The notes beneath the pieces were generated by a model. The model did not search any database, had not been told where the DNA came from, and saw only the letters and a program-made list of their open reading frames with translations. This document shows, one piece after another, positions 1 through 11,327 of a stretch of 64,000 nucleotides of DNA (the first letter of the stretch is position 1; every line of letters starts with the position of its first letter). The translations under genes were made by a program, and so were the position numbers. The stretch is from an uncultured Pelagibacteraceae bacterium (GTDB taxonomy: Bacteria; Pseudomonadota; Alphaproteobacteria; Pelagibacterales; Pelagibacteraceae), in assembly GCA_902598655.1 (NCBI GenBank), contig CACKCQ010000003.1, forward strand, positions 62,001 through 126,000, read 5' to 3'.

Positions 1-791
1 TAATAATTGCAGGATCAGACTCCTCTGGAGGAGCAGGTATTCAAGCAGATATTAAATCAGTTACTTCTCTTGGTTCATATGCTATGACAGCAATAACAGC
101 AGTTACAGCTCAGAATACTACAGGTGTTAAGTCTATAATACCAATACCTAGCAAAGAAATTTCTAATCAAATCGAATTTACTTCAAAGGATATTAAGCCG
201 GACTCAGTAAAGATAGGAATGCTCCATTCTACCGAAGTTATAAAAGCAGTATTAAAATCGATAAAAAAATCAAACTTAAAAAAAATAATATTAGATCCTG
301 TCATGATATCTAAAGGTGGTGCCAAGCTTATTGATAATAATGCAATTTTACTCTTAAAAAAAAAACTAATAAAAAAAGTAGATTTAATAACACCAAATAT
401 ACCTGAAGCAGAAATACTGACTAAAACAAAAATTAAATCTATGATGGATATGAAAAATGCTGCTAAAATATTATTAGATTTAGGTGCTAATAATGTTTTG
501 ATTAAAGGTGGTCATTTAAGTTCTAAAATCTTAAAAGATATCTTTGTAAATAAAAAAGAAACTGCAATATTTAAAAATAAAAAAGTTAAAACAAAAAACA
601 CTCATGGAACTGGGTGCACATTATCAAGTGCAATTGCAACATATTATGGATGTGGAAAAACTCTAAAGAAATCTTGTGAGTTAGGTATTAGATATGTAAA
701 CAATGCCATTAGGAAAAGACCAAACTTTGGAAAAGGAAATGGACCAATTAACCATTTAAATAGTTTTATAATAGAAAAGAAATTTAGATGA
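1..791 (+). CDS. thiD: hydroxymethylpyrimidine/phosphomethylpyrimidine kinase, 5'-truncated by window edge
   Basis: Frame is open from the window start ([19 protein letters not shown]...); ThiD motifs [13 protein letters not shown] and [15 protein letters not shown]. Confidence 0.93.
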   Translation, partial: IIAGSDSSGGAGIQADIKSVTSLGSYAMTAITAVTAQNTTGVKSIIPIPSKEISNQIEFTSKDIKPDSVKIGMLHSTEVIKAVLKSIKKSNLKKIILDPVMISKGGAKLIDNNAILLLKKKLIKKVDLITPNIPEAEILTKTKIKSMMDMKNAAKILLDLGANNVLIKGGHLSSKILKDIFVNKKETAIFKNKKVKTKNTHGTGCTLSSAIATYYGCGKTLKKSCELGIRYVNNAIRKRPNFGKGNGPINHLNSFIIEKKFR

Positions 792-2077
792 ATAATGTAG
801 TCGTTGTTGGATCGCAGTGGGGAGATGAAGGAAAAGGCAAGATAGTTGATTGGTTATCCAGCGAAGCAGACGTTGTTATTAGATTCCAAGGAGGACATAA
901 TGCTGGTCATACTTTGGTGATAGATGGTGTTACTTATAAATTAAGATTATTACCATCTGGAATTGTTAGAAAAAATAAAATTTCTATTATTGGAAATGGA
1001 GTTGTTGTAGATCCTTGGGCACTTCTAGATGAAATCGAAGAAGCCAAATCTAAAGGTGTAGAAATTAACGAAAATAATCTGATATTGTCAGAGGGTGCCA
1101 CATTAATTTTACCATTTCATAGAGAGATGGATGAAATAAGGGAAGACTCTGCCGGTAAATCAAAAATTGGAACCACTAGAAGAGGTATTGGTCCAGCATA
1201 TGAAGATAAAGTAGGAAGAAGATCTATAAGAGTAATGGACCTTGCATCAAAACAAAATCTTGAAAATCGATTATCATTAGTACTTGAACATCATAATGCC
1301 ATTCGAAAGGGATTAGGTAAGCCAATATATGAAAAAGATAAACTGGTTGGGGACTTATTAAAGATAGCCCCAAATATTCTAAAATATTCAGCACCTGTTT
1401 GGAGAAAGATAGATCAATTTAAATCAGAAAATAAAAAAATATTATTTGAGGGAGCTCAAGGAATATTACTTGATGTGGATCACGGAACTTATCCATTTGT
1501 AACTTCATCTAACACAGTAGCAGCTTCAGCAGCAACAGGATCTGGATGTGGTCCAAACTCAATAAATTATGTATTAGGTATAACGAAGGCATATACAACA
1601 AGGGTGGGAGAAGGACCTTTTCCAACAGAATTAAAAAATGATGTTGGTAATCATTTAGGTGAAAAGGGACACGAATTTGGAACTGTAACTAGTAGAAAAA
1701 GAAGATGTGGCTGGTTCGATGGGGTTCTAGTAAGACAAACTATAAAGATTTCAGGCATTGACGGAATAGCGTTAACAAAATTAGATGTATTAGATGAGCT
1801 TGATGAAATAAATCTTTGTGTAGCCTATGAATTAAATGGAAAAAAAATAGATTATTTCCCAGCTGCTGTAGAAGATCAGCTAAATGTTAAACCTGTTTTT
1901 AAAATATTTGAAGGTTGGAAATCTAAAACTCAAGGAATTAAAAAATTTGATGATTTACCTGACAACGCAAAAATATATGTAAAAGCAATTGAAGATTTTG
2001 TTGAGACAAAAATATCTAGTATTTCAACAAGCCCCGAGCGAGAGGATACTATTCTTTTAATAGATCCATTTAATTAA
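788..2077 (+). CDS. purA: adenylosuccinate synthase
   Basis: [41 protein letters not shown] overlap with thiD. Confidence 0.98.
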   Translation: MNNVVVVGSQWGDEGKGKIVDWLSSEADVVIRFQGGHNAGHTLVIDGVTYKLRLLPSGIVRKNKISIIGNGVVVDPWALLDEIEEAKSKGVEINENNLILSEGATLILPFHREMDEIREDSAGKSKIGTTRRGIGPAYEDKVGRRSIRVMDLASKQNLENRLSLVLEHHNAIRKGLGKPIYEKDKLVGDLLKIAPNILKYSAPVWRKIDQFKSENKKILFEGAQGILLDVDHGTYPFVTSSNTVAASAATGSGCGPNSINYVLGITKAYTTRVGEGPFPTELKNDVGNHLGEKGHEFGTVTSRKRRCGWFDGVLVRQTIKISGIDGIALTKLDVLDELDEINLCVAYELNGKKIDYFPAAVEDQLNVKPVFKIFEGWKSKTQGIKKFDDLPDNAKIYVKAIEDFVETKISSISTSPEREDTILLIDPFN

Positions 2078-2090
2078 TATTAATTGTAAT

Positions 2091-2981
2091 TTAGTTAGCA
2101 GGTAATAGATTTTTTGATTTAGCAGAATTCAACATATGTTTTTGCAGTTTTTCAAATGCTTTATTTTCAATTTGTCTTATTCTTTCCCTACTTATTTTGA
2201 ATTTTTTACTTAAATCTTCTAAAGTTATTGGATCATCTGTTAATCTTCTTGAGTAAAGAATTTCTTTTTCTCTTTCATTTAAAATTTTAATAGAATTTTG
2301 AAGAAGTTCTTTTCGTTGTTCCATTTCTTCACTTTGGGCAAACTTCAATTCTTGATCCATATCATTATCAACGACCCAATCTTGCCATTCATCGCCGTCT
2401 TCACCAATTGGTGCATTTAATGACTGCTCTTTTCCTGAAAGCCTTCTATTCATAGATACTACTTCTTGTTCACTGACATCTAATCTATTTGCTATATCTT
2501 TTACGTGTTCATCGCGTAAGTCACCCTCAGTTCTAGGTGCAATTTGATTTTTTAGTTTCTTTAAGTTGAAAAAAAGCTTTTTCTGAGCTGTTGTAGTTCC
2601 AATTTTTACTAAACTCCACGATCTTAGAATATATTCTTGTATGGAAGCTTTAATCCACCACATTGCATAAGTGGCAAGTCTGAAACCTTTTTCTGGTTCA
2701 AATTTTTTAACAGCTTGCATTAAACCTACGTTACCTTCTGAAATCATTTCATTAAGAGGCAAACCATAACCTTTGTAACCCATTGCTATTTTAGCAACTA
2801 GTCTTAAATGACTTGTAACAAGTTTTTCAGCTGATTTAACGTTTCCTGTCGTTTGCCAGTTTTTAGCAAGCATGTATTCTTCCTCTGCATCTAGCATAGG
2901 AAATTTTTTAATTTGAGCTAGATATGCTGCTAAACCACCTTCATTAGAAAGAGCAGGCAAATTGTATGTGTTATTACTCAT
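2091..2981 (-). CDS. rpoH: RNA polymerase sigma-32 (heat shock) factor
   Basis: Sigma70-family regions 2 and 4 plus RpoH-box-like QKKLFFNLKKLK. Confidence 0.95.
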   Translation of the reverse strand: MSNNTYNLPALSNEGGLAAYLAQIKKFPMLDAEEEYMLAKNWQTTGNVKSAEKLVTSHLRLVAKIAMGYKGYGLPLNEMISEGNVGLMQAVKKFEPEKGFRLATYAMWWIKASIQEYILRSWSLVKIGTTTAQKKLFFNLKKLKNQIAPRTEGDLRDEHVKDIANRLDVSEQEVVSMNRRLSGKEQSLNAPIGEDGDEWQDWVVDNDMDQELKFAQSEEMEQRKELLQNSIKILNEREKEILYSRRLTDDPITLEDLSKKFKISRERIRQIENKAFEKLQKHMLNSAKSKNLLPAN

Positions 2982-3024
2982 CGGAAGTATTTATGTAATA
3001 GAGAAATTTTTTTTTACAATCGTT

Positions 3025-4005
3025 TTATTTACTCAATTTTCGTAGTTTTTTTAAGATATCATTTAATTCGATTGGGATATTTGATGAAAATTCTAATCTT
3101 TCTCCTATCCTTGGATGGTCAAAACCTAACTGTTTTGCATGCAAAAATTGTCTATCTAGATTTAAAATTTTATTATTAAGATCTTCATCAATGTTTTTAA
3201 ATTTCTTAAATTTCTTTTTATATTTTTTATCTCCAAGAATATTGTTACCTTTGTATGACATATGAACTCTTATTTGATGAGTTCTCCCAGTTTCTAATTT
3301 ACATTGTATAAAACTAAAAGTTGGAACTTTATCATTCTCGAAAACTTCTAATGTTTCATAATGTGTAATTGCCTTTTTACCTTTGCTAGATGAGACCTCC
3401 ATCATCTGTCTGTTTTTAGAACTTCTAGTTATGAACGTTTCAATAGTTCCTTTTTGAGGTCGTAATTTTCCCCATATTAAAGTTTGATAAACTCTTGTTA
3501 TAGTGTGTTCAGAAAACTGAAGCGATAATTTTTCATGGGTTGAATTATTTTTTGCAATTACAATTAATCCTGATGTATCTTTATCAATTCTATGAACTAT
3601 ACCAGGCCTAAGTTCATCTCCAATATCAGATAAATTTTTACTATCATAATTCATTAACGCGTTAACTATAGTATTATCGTAATTACCAGCACCAGGATGC
3701 ATTGAAATTCCAGAAGGCTTATCAATTACGATTAAGTCTTCATCTTCATAAATTATGTTTAATTTAAAATTATAAGGTTTTAAGCTTTGTTTCTTAGGTT
3801 CAACAATTTCAAGATCAATTTTGTCATTTAATTTTATTTTAACTGAAGGGTCTTTTATAATTTTCTCGTTAATTTTTAATTTACTATCTAGAATTAAATT
3901 TTTTACTCTAGTTCTGCTTAACCTCTTATCATGATTTGCTAATATCGTGTCTACTCTCTTGTTATTATCATCTTCTTTAATAATAAAATTGATGAAATTT
4001 TTCAT
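3025..4005 (-). CDS. rluD: RluA-family 23S rRNA pseudouridine synthase (RluD-like)
   Basis: N-terminal S4-like region; catalytic motif HRIDKDTSGLIVIAK; GRTHQIRVH. Confidence 0.9.
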   Translation of the reverse strand: MKNFINFIIKEDDNNKRVDTILANHDKRLSRTRVKNLILDSKLKINEKIIKDPSVKIKLNDKIDLEIVEPKKQSLKPYNFKLNIIYEDEDLIVIDKPSGISMHPGAGNYDNTIVNALMNYDSKNLSDIGDELRPGIVHRIDKDTSGLIVIAKNNSTHEKLSLQFSEHTITRVYQTLIWGKLRPQKGTIETFITRSSKNRQMMEVSSSKGKKAITHYETLEVFENDKVPTFSFIQCKLETGRTHQIRVHMSYKGNNILGDKKYKKKFKKFKNIDEDLNNKILNLDRQFLHAKQLGFDHPRIGERLEFSSNIPIELNDILKKLRKLSK

Positions 4006-4028
4006 AAATTATTATATTAAATTATTAT

Positions 4029-4105
4029 GCGTTCGTAGCTCAACTGGATAGAGCGCCAGATTTCGGCTCTGGAGGTTCAGGGTTCGACTCCTTGCGGGCG
4101 CACCA
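4029..4105 (+). tRNA. tRNA-Arg(TCG)
   Basis: Cloverleaf: acceptor GCGTTCG/CGGGCGC, anticodon stem CCAGA/TCTGG with loop TTTCGGC (anticodon TCG), T-loop GTTCGACTC, encoded CCA. Confidence 0.95.
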
Positions 4106-4897
4106 CTATTCCCCCATATTAATAAGCGTTCCTTTTTTTTTTGCGACATTGAAAGAATAATAGAATAACGCAATTGATAATACAAAGTAAACCCCATTCC
4201 AAATGAATGCATTGTAAATATTTTGAATGTCTACAGTTTGATTAATCAAAATATTTCTTGCTTCTTCGAAAATGTATACCAATGGTAATAAGTAAGCTAT
4301 TTTTTGAAACAATTCTGGCAATATTTCAATTGGATAATATATACATCCAAAGGGTGCTAATAGAAACATTGTGGACCATGCTATATTTTCAAAAGAGGGT
4401 CCGTATCTCAATAGACCAGCTGATACAAGGATGCCAAGTGTTATTCCAAATAAATAAAGGCTCAAAAATAAAAAGAATAAAAATATTCCTAAATCTAAAA
4501 TAGAAATACCAAACAACGGAGAGGTTAAAAGTACTGCTGGTATTAAACCAATAAGAGCTCTTATTAAAGCTGTAGCAACAAGTGAAGTTAATATTTCACC
4601 AATTTTCATTGGCGCAATAAATAAATTTGTAAAGTTTCTGCTCCAAATTTCCTCAAGAAATAGCATATTAAATCCAATACTAGTTCTAAAAAGAAAATCG
4701 TAAAGGATCGCGCAAGTTAATATAACTCCAACTGCATTATTATAATATGTTGTATGTGTAGCGAAAAAATTTGAGATAAATCCCCATAAAGTAATTTGAA
4801 TAGTCGGCCAATAAACAAGATCCAAAACCCTTGGGAAAGATCTGGTAATTAAATAAAAATGTCTTAAAAAAAGACCATACATTCTAGTTAAACTCAT
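4106..4897 (-). CDS. ABC-2 type transporter permease
   Basis: Six-TM ABC-2 type protein; overlaps the ATPase gene upstream. Confidence 0.85.
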   Translation of the reverse strand: MSLTRMYGLFLRHFYLITRSFPRVLDLVYWPTIQITLWGFISNFFATHTTYYNNAVGVILTCAILYDFLFRTSIGFNMLFLEEIWSRNFTNLFIAPMKIGEILTSLVATALIRALIGLIPAVLLTSPLFGISILDLGIFLFFLFLSLYLFGITLGILVSAGLLRYGPSFENIAWSTMFLLAPFGCIYYPIEILPELFQKIAYLLPLVYIFEEARNILINQTVDIQNIYNAFIWNGVYFVLSIALFYYSFNVAKKKGTLINMGE

Positions 4898-5621
4898 TTT
4901 TACTCCTTGATAATTTTAAAAAAACTTCCTCAAGGTTTTTTCTGCCGTGTTTATTTATTAATTCTTCAGGATTTCCTTTATCTATAATAATTCCGTCTTT
5001 CATCATAAGAATAGATTTACAAAGCCTAGTGACTTCATTCATATTATGAGAAGCAAGAAGTATAGATATTTTTTTTTCTTTTTTATAATCTTCCAAAAAA
5101 GATCTAACAAAATCACCTACTTCTGGATCTAATGATGCAGTTGGCTCATCTAGTAGTAATACCTTTGGTTGGTTGATTAATGCTTTTGCCAAACTAACTC
5201 TATTTTTTTGTCCAGATGATAATTCGCCTGTAATGCTATTAAGCAATTCTCCCAATCTTAATTTTTCCGATAAAAATTCAATCCTCTCATTAATATTATT
5301 TATTTTATATAATTTTCCATAAACGGTTAGATTTTGTTTAACCGTAAGTTTTTTTGGTAATTCAATATATGGAGATATGAAGTTTATTTGTTCCAAGATT
5401 TCAATTCTATTTCCCTCCAATTTTTGACCATTTATCAAAATTTCTCCACTAGTTGGTTTTAAAAGTCCTAATAACATACCAATGGTGGTTGTTTTGCCTG
5501 AGCCATTTGGACCTAATAGGCCTAAAATTTCGTCTTCTTTTATGTTAAAGCTTATACCTTTTACAGCCTCATTCTTTCCATAATTTTTTTTAATATTTTT
5601 TACTTCGACTAAATTTTTCAT
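4884..5621 (-). CDS. ABC transporter ATP-binding protein
   Basis: Walker A GPNGSGKTT, signature LSSGQKNR, Walker B VLLLDEP. Confidence 0.95.
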   Translation of the reverse strand: MKNLVEVKNIKKNYGKNEAVKGISFNIKEDEILGLLGPNGSGKTTTIGMLLGLLKPTSGEILINGQKLEGNRIEILEQINFISPYIELPKKLTVKQNLTVYGKLYKINNINERIEFLSEKLRLGELLNSITGELSSGQKNRVSLAKALINQPKVLLLDEPTASLDPEVGDFVRSFLEDYKKEKKISILLASHNMNEVTRLCKSILMMKDGIIIDKGNPEELINKHGRKNLEEVFLKLSRSKNEFN

Positions 5622-6553
5622 TTTTTTGATGCTCTAAGAAGTCTATCGTTAATCACCAATCCAAAGTTTCGGTTCGGTATTCTTTGCACAGCTATTTTTC
5701 TGTAACCTAGCTTCTTAATTTTTCTTAATGTTTTATACAAATTTTTACCACTCTCCATTAGATTATTTGTCTTACTTAAATAAAAATAATTCTTATTATT
5801 TTCTTTTTTCTTCTTGATTAGGATAAAAGCCTCATCTTTTTTTATTTTAATTGCGTTTAATCTAATGGGTATACCTGGTGAATAATGAACCCTCCCTCTT
5901 CCTGGAGAATTTATATTGTTTTTACCATGCAATTTAGTTTTTAAATTTATTTTCAATTTTTTTTTTAATATAGAAATATCTAAACCGCCCAATCTTAAAA
6001 TTTGGGGTTTTTTTACTAAACTTATTATTGTAGATTCAACACCAACTTTTGATCTTCCACCTTCTAGAATAAATTTAATTTTTTCTCCAAATTCATCATA
6101 TACATCATCTCTTGTCACCGGACTTATCCCTTCAGAAATATTTGCGCTTGGTGCTGCTAAAGGATATTTTAAAGATTTTAATAATATTCTAGCGGTTCGG
6201 TGACTTGGAAATCTTACACCTAAAGTTTTTTTGTTATTAGTAACGTTTTTTGAAATTTTGCTTTCATTTTTTAGTTTTAATATAAAGGTAATTGGTCCAG
6301 GGCATAATGAATTATAAAGTTTATAAAATAAAGTGTTTGTCTCACAATCTTTTTCCAAATCTTTAATATTATAATAATGAACTATCAAGGGGTTATCAGA
6401 AGGCCTTCCTTTTAATTTAAATATTTTTTTAGTGCCTTTATCAGAATAGGCATTAGCAGCTAATCCATAGACAGTTTCTGTAGGTATTCCAATACATTCG
6501 TTATTATTTAAATATTTTACTGCTTTTTTAATATTTGAATCATTAATTTTCAT
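5618..6553 (-). CDS. L-threonylcarbamoyladenylate synthase (Sua5/YrdC/YwlC)
   Basis: YrdC motifs GIPTETVYGLAANA, KGRPSDNPL, APSANISEGISPT-like; C-terminal Sua5 region with HYSPG. Confidence 0.93.
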   Translation of the reverse strand: MKINDSNIKKAVKYLNNNECIGIPTETVYGLAANAYSDKGTKKIFKLKGRPSDNPLIVHYYNIKDLEKDCETNTLFYKLYNSLCPGPITFILKLKNESKISKNVTNNKKTLGVRFPSHRTARILLKSLKYPLAAPSANISEGISPVTRDDVYDEFGEKIKFILEGGRSKVGVESTIISLVKKPQILRLGGLDISILKKKLKINLKTKLHGKNNINSPGRGRVHYSPGIPIRLNAIKIKKDEAFILIKKKKENNKNYFYLSKTNNLMESGKNLYKTLRKIKKLGYRKIAVQRIPNRNFGLVINDRLLRASKK

Positions 6554-6576
6554 ATAATATTACAAACTATTATATG
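6551..6576. promoter_or_regulatory. perfect dyad spanning both divergent start codons, with TATAAT on each strand (candidate face-to-face promoters)
   Basis: CATATAATA-TTACAAAC-TATTATATG: 9-bp perfect arms; TATAAT at 6553-6558 (+) and 6569-6574 (-). Confidence 0.5.
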
Positions 6577-6828
6577 AATGAAAAATTTTTGCCAGATGAT
6601 ATTGAATTAAAATCTTTGAGTGAACTCACAGATATAGCAGATCGTTTAATTCAAAAATTAGAAAATAAAAAAAATTTGGAAGAATCCATTGAAGATTATC
6701 AATATTTAATAAAGTTAAACAATATAATAGAAAAAAAATTTCAAAAAGACTCAAAAAATATATCTGAAAGTACCAAGCTAAAAATAGAAGAATTAACCTC
6801 AAAAAAAAATGAAAAAAAAATTAGTTAA
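6574..6828 (+). CDS. xseB: exodeoxyribonuclease VII small subunit
   Basis: Small acidic/coiled protein with XseB-like layout, immediately upstream of ispA-dxs, the conserved xseB-ispA-dxs order. Confidence 0.75.
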   Translation: MNEKFLPDDIELKSLSELTDIADRLIQKLENKKNLEESIEDYQYLIKLNNIIEKKFQKDSKNISESTKLKIEELTSKKNEKKIS

Positions 6829-7678
6829 AACTGTTAATGAAGTAAATAAATTTTTAAAAAATTACTTAGCAAAACAAAAAAAAACAGATCTAATTATACC
6901 TATTAAGTATGGTTTATTTCCTGGAGGAAAAAAAATAAGATCTAAGCTTATTTTTGATGTTGGAAAAATTTTTAATGTAGAAAAAAAATATCTTTTATAT
7001 TTAAGTTCAGCTGTTGAATGTATACACGCTTATTCACTAATACATGATGATTTACCGTGTATGGATAATGATGATATTAGAAGAGGTAAACTAACTACAC
7101 ATAAAAAATTTGGAGAATCAACAGCGGTTTTAGCCGGAAACTCCCTTTTGACATTAGCTTTTGAAATTTTATCTGATCCAAAGTTCAATATAAATAACAA
7201 TAAAAAAATATCCCTAATAAATCTATTATCTCAATCATCAGGTCACCAAGGAATAGCTGGAGGTCAATTTTTGGATTTAAATTATGAAAGAAAAAAAGTT
7301 TCTAAACAAAAAGTTATAGATATGGAGATTAAAAAGACTGGAAAATTATTTTCATTCAGCTGCTTGTCTCCAGTTATTTTGACAAATAAAAAAGACCAAA
7401 TAAAAAAATTCTTAATTATTGGTGAAAAAATTGGTTTACTTTTTCAAATTGCAGATGATTTAATTGATTATAGCAGTACATCAAAAACTGCAGGAAAAAA
7501 AACAAATAAAGATTCAAAAAGGGGAAAAGCAACATTAATAAGTTTACTAGGATATAAAAATGCTATTAAATATGCTTCAAAACTAAAAAAAGAAATATTT
7601 AATAGTTTAGTTAGCTATGGAAATAATGCTAGTGATTTAAAAGAGACAATTGAATTTATATTAAGTAGAAATAAATAA
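6809..7678 (+). CDS. ispA: polyprenyl (farnesyl/geranyl) diphosphate synthase
   Basis: First Asp-rich motif DDLPCMDNDD, second DDLIDY; GGKKIRSKL. Confidence 0.93.
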   Translation: MKKKLVKTVNEVNKFLKNYLAKQKKTDLIIPIKYGLFPGGKKIRSKLIFDVGKIFNVEKKYLLYLSSAVECIHAYSLIHDDLPCMDNDDIRRGKLTTHKKFGESTAVLAGNSLLTLAFEILSDPKFNINNNKKISLINLLSQSSGHQGIAGGQFLDLNYERKKVSKQKVIDMEIKKTGKLFSFSCLSPVILTNKKDQIKKFLIIGEKIGLLFQIADDLIDYSSTSKTAGKKTNKDSKRGKATLISLLGYKNAIKYASKLKKEIFNSLVSYGNNASDLKETIEFILSRNK

Positions 7679-9589
7679 ATGCAAAATTACAAATATTTAA
7701 ATAATATTAATTTTCCTTCAGATATAAAAAAACTCAATAATGAAGAATTAAAAGTTCTATCAGAAGAAGTAAGAAGCGAAATGATTGATGCTGTTTCAAA
7801 AACAGGTGGTCATCTAGGTGCGGGCTTAGGTGTTGTAGAATTAACAGTAGCACTTCATCATGTTTTTGACACACCTAAGGACAAATTGATATGGGATGTT
7901 GGTCATCAATCATACCCTCATAAAATTTTAACAGGAAGAAAAGATAAAATAAGAACTTTACGACAAGGAAGTGGATTATCTGGTTTTACAAAGCGATCGG
8001 AAAGTGAATTTGATCCTTTTGGTGCAGCTCATAGTTCCACTTCTATTTCTGCTGGACTTGGTATTGCAACAGCAAATAAATTATCAAATAAATCAGATCA
8101 GGTTATAGCAGTTATTGGTGACGGTGCCATGAGCGCAGGAATGGCATATGAAGCTATGAATAATGCTGGAGACTCAAAAACAAAAATGATCGTAATTTTG
8201 AATGACAATGATATGTCAATTGCAAAACCAGTTGGCGCAATGAAATCTTATCTTGCTAAAATTTTTTCAGGTAAGATTTATTTTAGTTTCAGAGAAACAG
8301 TTAAAATGATTTTTTCATCATTTTCAAAAAGATTTAGCAAAAAGGCTGGAAAGGCTGAAGATTTTTTGAGATCGGCTGTCACAGGTGGTACATTATTTAA
8401 TTCATTAGGTTTTTATTATGTTGGTCCAATTGATGGTCATGATTTAGATGTACTATTGCCAATTTTAAAAAATGCAAAAGAAAGCAATCATAATGGTCCA
8501 ATACTAATTCATATAAAAACTCAAAAAGGGAAAGGATATAGTTTTGCTGAAAAATCTGATGATAAGTATCATGGAGTTACAAAATTTGATGTTCAAACTG
8601 GAGTTCAACAAAAATCAACAACTAAGACTCCTGCTTTTACAAAGGTATTTGCAAATACATTAATAGAGCATGCAAAGAAAGATAGTAAAATAGTAGGTAT
8701 AACTGCTGCTATGCCATCTGGGACAGGAATGGACGCATTTAGTAAAGTATTCCCGGACAGAACTTTTGATGTTGGAATTGCTGAACAACATGCTGTTACT
8801 TTTGCTGCAGGTTTAGCAACAGAGGGTTATAAGCCTTATGCAGCAATTTATTCAACATTTTTACAAAGAGCTTATGATCAGGTAGTTCATGACGTTGCAA
8901 TTCAAAGTTTACCAGTAAGATTTGCAATTGATAGAGCTGGTTTAGTTGGCGCCGATGGAGCCACTCATGCAGGTGCTTTTGATATTACATATTTATCAAC
9001 TTTACCTAATTTTATTGTTATGGCAGCAAGTGATGAAGCAGAATTGGTAAGAATGGTCAATACGTCAGTAGATATTAATAATCAACCATGTGCATTTAGA
9101 TATCCCAGAGGAAATGGAGTAGGTTTAGAATTACCTGATATCAACGAAAAAATAGATATTGGAAAAGGTAGAGTTATAAGAGAAGGTAAGAAAGTTGCCT
9201 TAGTAAGCTTTGGTAACAGATTAAAAGAATGTTTATTGGCTGAAGAAGGTTTAAAAAAAATGGGAATTAATCCAACAATTATAGATGCTAGATTTGCAAA
9301 ACCTCTGGATGAAAATCTTATGTGGCAAGTTGCAACAAATCATGAAGTGCTAATTACTTTGGAAGAAGGATCTATAGGAGGTTTTGGAGCTCATGTAAAT
9401 CATTTCTTAAATGAAAAGAATTTATTAGATAATAATATAAAATTTAGATCAATGATTTTGCCTGATAAATTTTTAGACCAAGATAAACCAGAAGAAATGT
9501 ATAAAGAAGCTGGTCTAGATGCTAAATCTATTGAAGCGAAGGTTTTAGAAACTCTAAATTCAAAAGTTTTAATTAAAAAAACTAATTAA
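7679..9589 (+). CDS. dxs: 1-deoxy-D-xylulose-5-phosphate synthase
   Basis: TPP motif [36 protein letters not shown]. Confidence 0.98.
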   Translation: MQNYKYLNNINFPSDIKKLNNEELKVLSEEVRSEMIDAVSKTGGHLGAGLGVVELTVALHHVFDTPKDKLIWDVGHQSYPHKILTGRKDKIRTLRQGSGLSGFTKRSESEFDPFGAAHSSTSISAGLGIATANKLSNKSDQVIAVIGDGAMSAGMAYEAMNNAGDSKTKMIVILNDNDMSIAKPVGAMKSYLAKIFSGKIYFSFRETVKMIFSSFSKRFSKKAGKAEDFLRSAVTGGTLFNSLGFYYVGPIDGHDLDVLLPILKNAKESNHNGPILIHIKTQKGKGYSFAEKSDDKYHGVTKFDVQTGVQQKSTTKTPAFTKVFANTLIEHAKKDSKIVGITAAMPSGTGMDAFSKVFPDRTFDVGIAEQHAVTFAAGLATEGYKPYAAIYSTFLQRAYDQVVHDVAIQSLPVRFAIDRAGLVGADGATHAGAFDITYLSTLPNFIVMAASDEAELVRMVNTSVDINNQPCAFRYPRGNGVGLELPDINEKIDIGKGRVIREGKKVALVSFGNRLKECLLAEEGLKKMGINPTIIDARFAKPLDENLMWQVATNHEVLITLEEGSIGGFGAHVNHFLNEKNLLDNNIKFRSMILPDKFLDQDKPEEMYKEAGLDAKSIEAKVLETLNSKVLIKKTN

Positions 9590-10671
9590 TTTCCGCATTG
9601 AGCTTTATTCATTAAGTAATGATCAAGAATTACACAATGCATCATTGCTTCGCCAATAGGCACTGCTCTAATACCTACACATGGATCATGTCTCCCTGTG
9701 ACTGAAATTGAAGTATTTCTTCCAAATTTATTAATTGTTTTTCTTTGAGAAAGAATTGATGAAGTTGGTTTTACTGCAAAAGAAACTATTATTTCTTGAC
9801 CACTAGAAATACCTCCAAGAATTCCTCCAGCATTATTCGATTTAAATTTTGTTTTCTTTCCTGCTTGGGACATTTCATCAGAATTTTGTTCACCAGAAAG
9901 TTGAGCAGAGTTCATTCCTGATCCTATATTTACCCCTTTTACTGCGTTAATACTCATCATTGCTGATGCTAAATCCATATCTAATTTTGAATAAATTGGA
10001 GCTCCTAATCCGACAGGAACACCTCTTGCTCTTACTTCAATAATTGCCCCACAAGATGAGCCAGCTTTTCTTATCCCAAGTAAATATTTTTCCCATAATT
10101 TTAAAACTGTTTTATCTGGACAAAATAAAGGGTTTTTTGTGATGAAACTGTCATTCCATTTTTCTGTGTCACATCCTAGTATTCCTAATTGTGTTACGGC
10201 TCCAATTACACTGTACTTTTTCCCAATAATATTTTGCAAAACTTGTTTTGCTATTGCCCCTGCTGCCACTCTTGAAGCAGTCTCTCTCGCAGATTGTCTG
10301 CCTCCACCTCTATAATCTCTAATTCCATACTTTTTAAAATATGTATAATCAGCATGACCAGGTCTAAATTTATCTTTAATATTTTTATAATCCCTAGAAC
10401 GCATATCTTTATTGAAGATAATCATTGAGATAGGTGTACCAGTTGTTTTGCCCTCAAAAGTTCCTGATAAAATTTCTACTTTATCATCCTCTTTTCTTTG
10501 GGTTGTGAATTTTGACTGACCAGGCTTTCTTTTATTTAATTCTAACTGAATGTCTCTGATATTAAGCTTAATATTCGGAGGACAACCATCAACAACACAT
10601 CCTATTGCTGGACCGTGAGACTCACCCCAAGTAGTAAATCGAAAAAATTTTCCAAATGTATTAAAAGACAT
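9586..10671 (-). CDS. aroC: chorismate synthase
   Basis: [55 protein letters not shown]. Confidence 0.98.
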   Translation of the reverse strand: MSFNTFGKFFRFTTWGESHGPAIGCVVDGCPPNIKLNIRDIQLELNKRKPGQSKFTTQRKEDDKVEILSGTFEGKTTGTPISMIIFNKDMRSRDYKNIKDKFRPGHADYTYFKKYGIRDYRGGGRQSARETASRVAAGAIAKQVLQNIIGKKYSVIGAVTQLGILGCDTEKWNDSFITKNPLFCPDKTVLKLWEKYLLGIRKAGSSCGAIIEVRARGVPVGLGAPIYSKLDMDLASAMMSINAVKGVNIGSGMNSAQLSGEQNSDEMSQAGKKTKFKSNNAGGILGGISSGQEIIVSFAVKPTSSILSQRKTINKFGRNTSISVTGRHDPCVGIRAVPIGEAMMHCVILDHYLMNKAQCGN

Positions 10672-10703
10672 TATATTATTATATAAATTATTTTGGTTAA
10701 ATT

Positions 10704-11327
10704 ATGAACGAAAAAAATTCTTTAGGGTTAGATAAATGCTTTCTAGATCTCGATAATCCAATACTATTATTCACTGAATGGTACAACGAGGCAAAGAAAA
10801 CAGAAATAAATGATCCAAATGCATTAGCACTAGGCACTATTAACGAAAAAGGTTATCCGAATGTAAGAATGGTATTGCTCAAAGATTATGGAGAGGATGG
10901 ATTTGTTTTTTACACTAACTTTAATAGTAATAAGGGAAACTCTATAAAGCAGAATCCAAACATTTCGATGTGCTTTCATTGGAAAAGTTTACTCAGACAA
11001 ATTCGAATAGTTGGTACTGCTGAAAAAGTTTCTGATGAAGAAGCTGATAATTATTATAAATCCAGAAGTTACGGAAGTAGAATTGGTGCATGGGCATCAA
11101 ATCAGAGTTCAATTTTAAAAGATAGAGAAGAGCTAAACCAATCTATAAAAAAATTTAAAGATCTCTATAAAGATGAAAATAATGTTCCAAGACCTGATCA
11201 TTGGTCAGGATGGAGGTTAAAACACCACGAAATTGAATTTTGGTTAGATGGTGAAAATAGAATTCACGAAAGATTAAAATATATTAAAGAAAATAATGAT
11301 TGGAAAAAAATTCTCTTATCACCTTAA
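10704..11327 (+). CDS. pdxH: pyridoxamine 5'-phosphate oxidase
   Basis: PNVRMVLLKDYGEDGFVFYTNFNSNKG; C-terminal RLKHHEIEFWLDGENRIHERLKY. Confidence 0.95.
   Translation: MNEKNSLGLDKCFLDLDNPILLFTEWYNEAKKTEINDPNALALGTINEKGYPNVRMVLLKDYGEDGFVFYTNFNSNKGNSIKQNPNISMCFHWKSLLRQIRIVGTAEKVSDEEADNYYKSRSYGSRIGAWASNQSSILKDREELNQSIKKFKDLYKDENNVPRPDHWSGWRLKHHEIEFWLDGENRIHERLKYIKENNDWKKILLSP

Noticed and set aside
4012-4212. 66-aa minus-strand ORF (…GAPARSRTLNLQSRNLALYPVELRTHNNLI)
   Set aside because: It is the antisense of tRNA-Arg plus the 3' end of the permease gene in another frame; a classic spurious ORF over tRNA.
6790-6830. Possible slippage/frameshift between xseB and ispA in an A-rich overlap
   Set aside because: Both genes are complete with their own starts and stops; the A8/A9 tracts are ordinary for this composition and there is no evidence of a fusion product.
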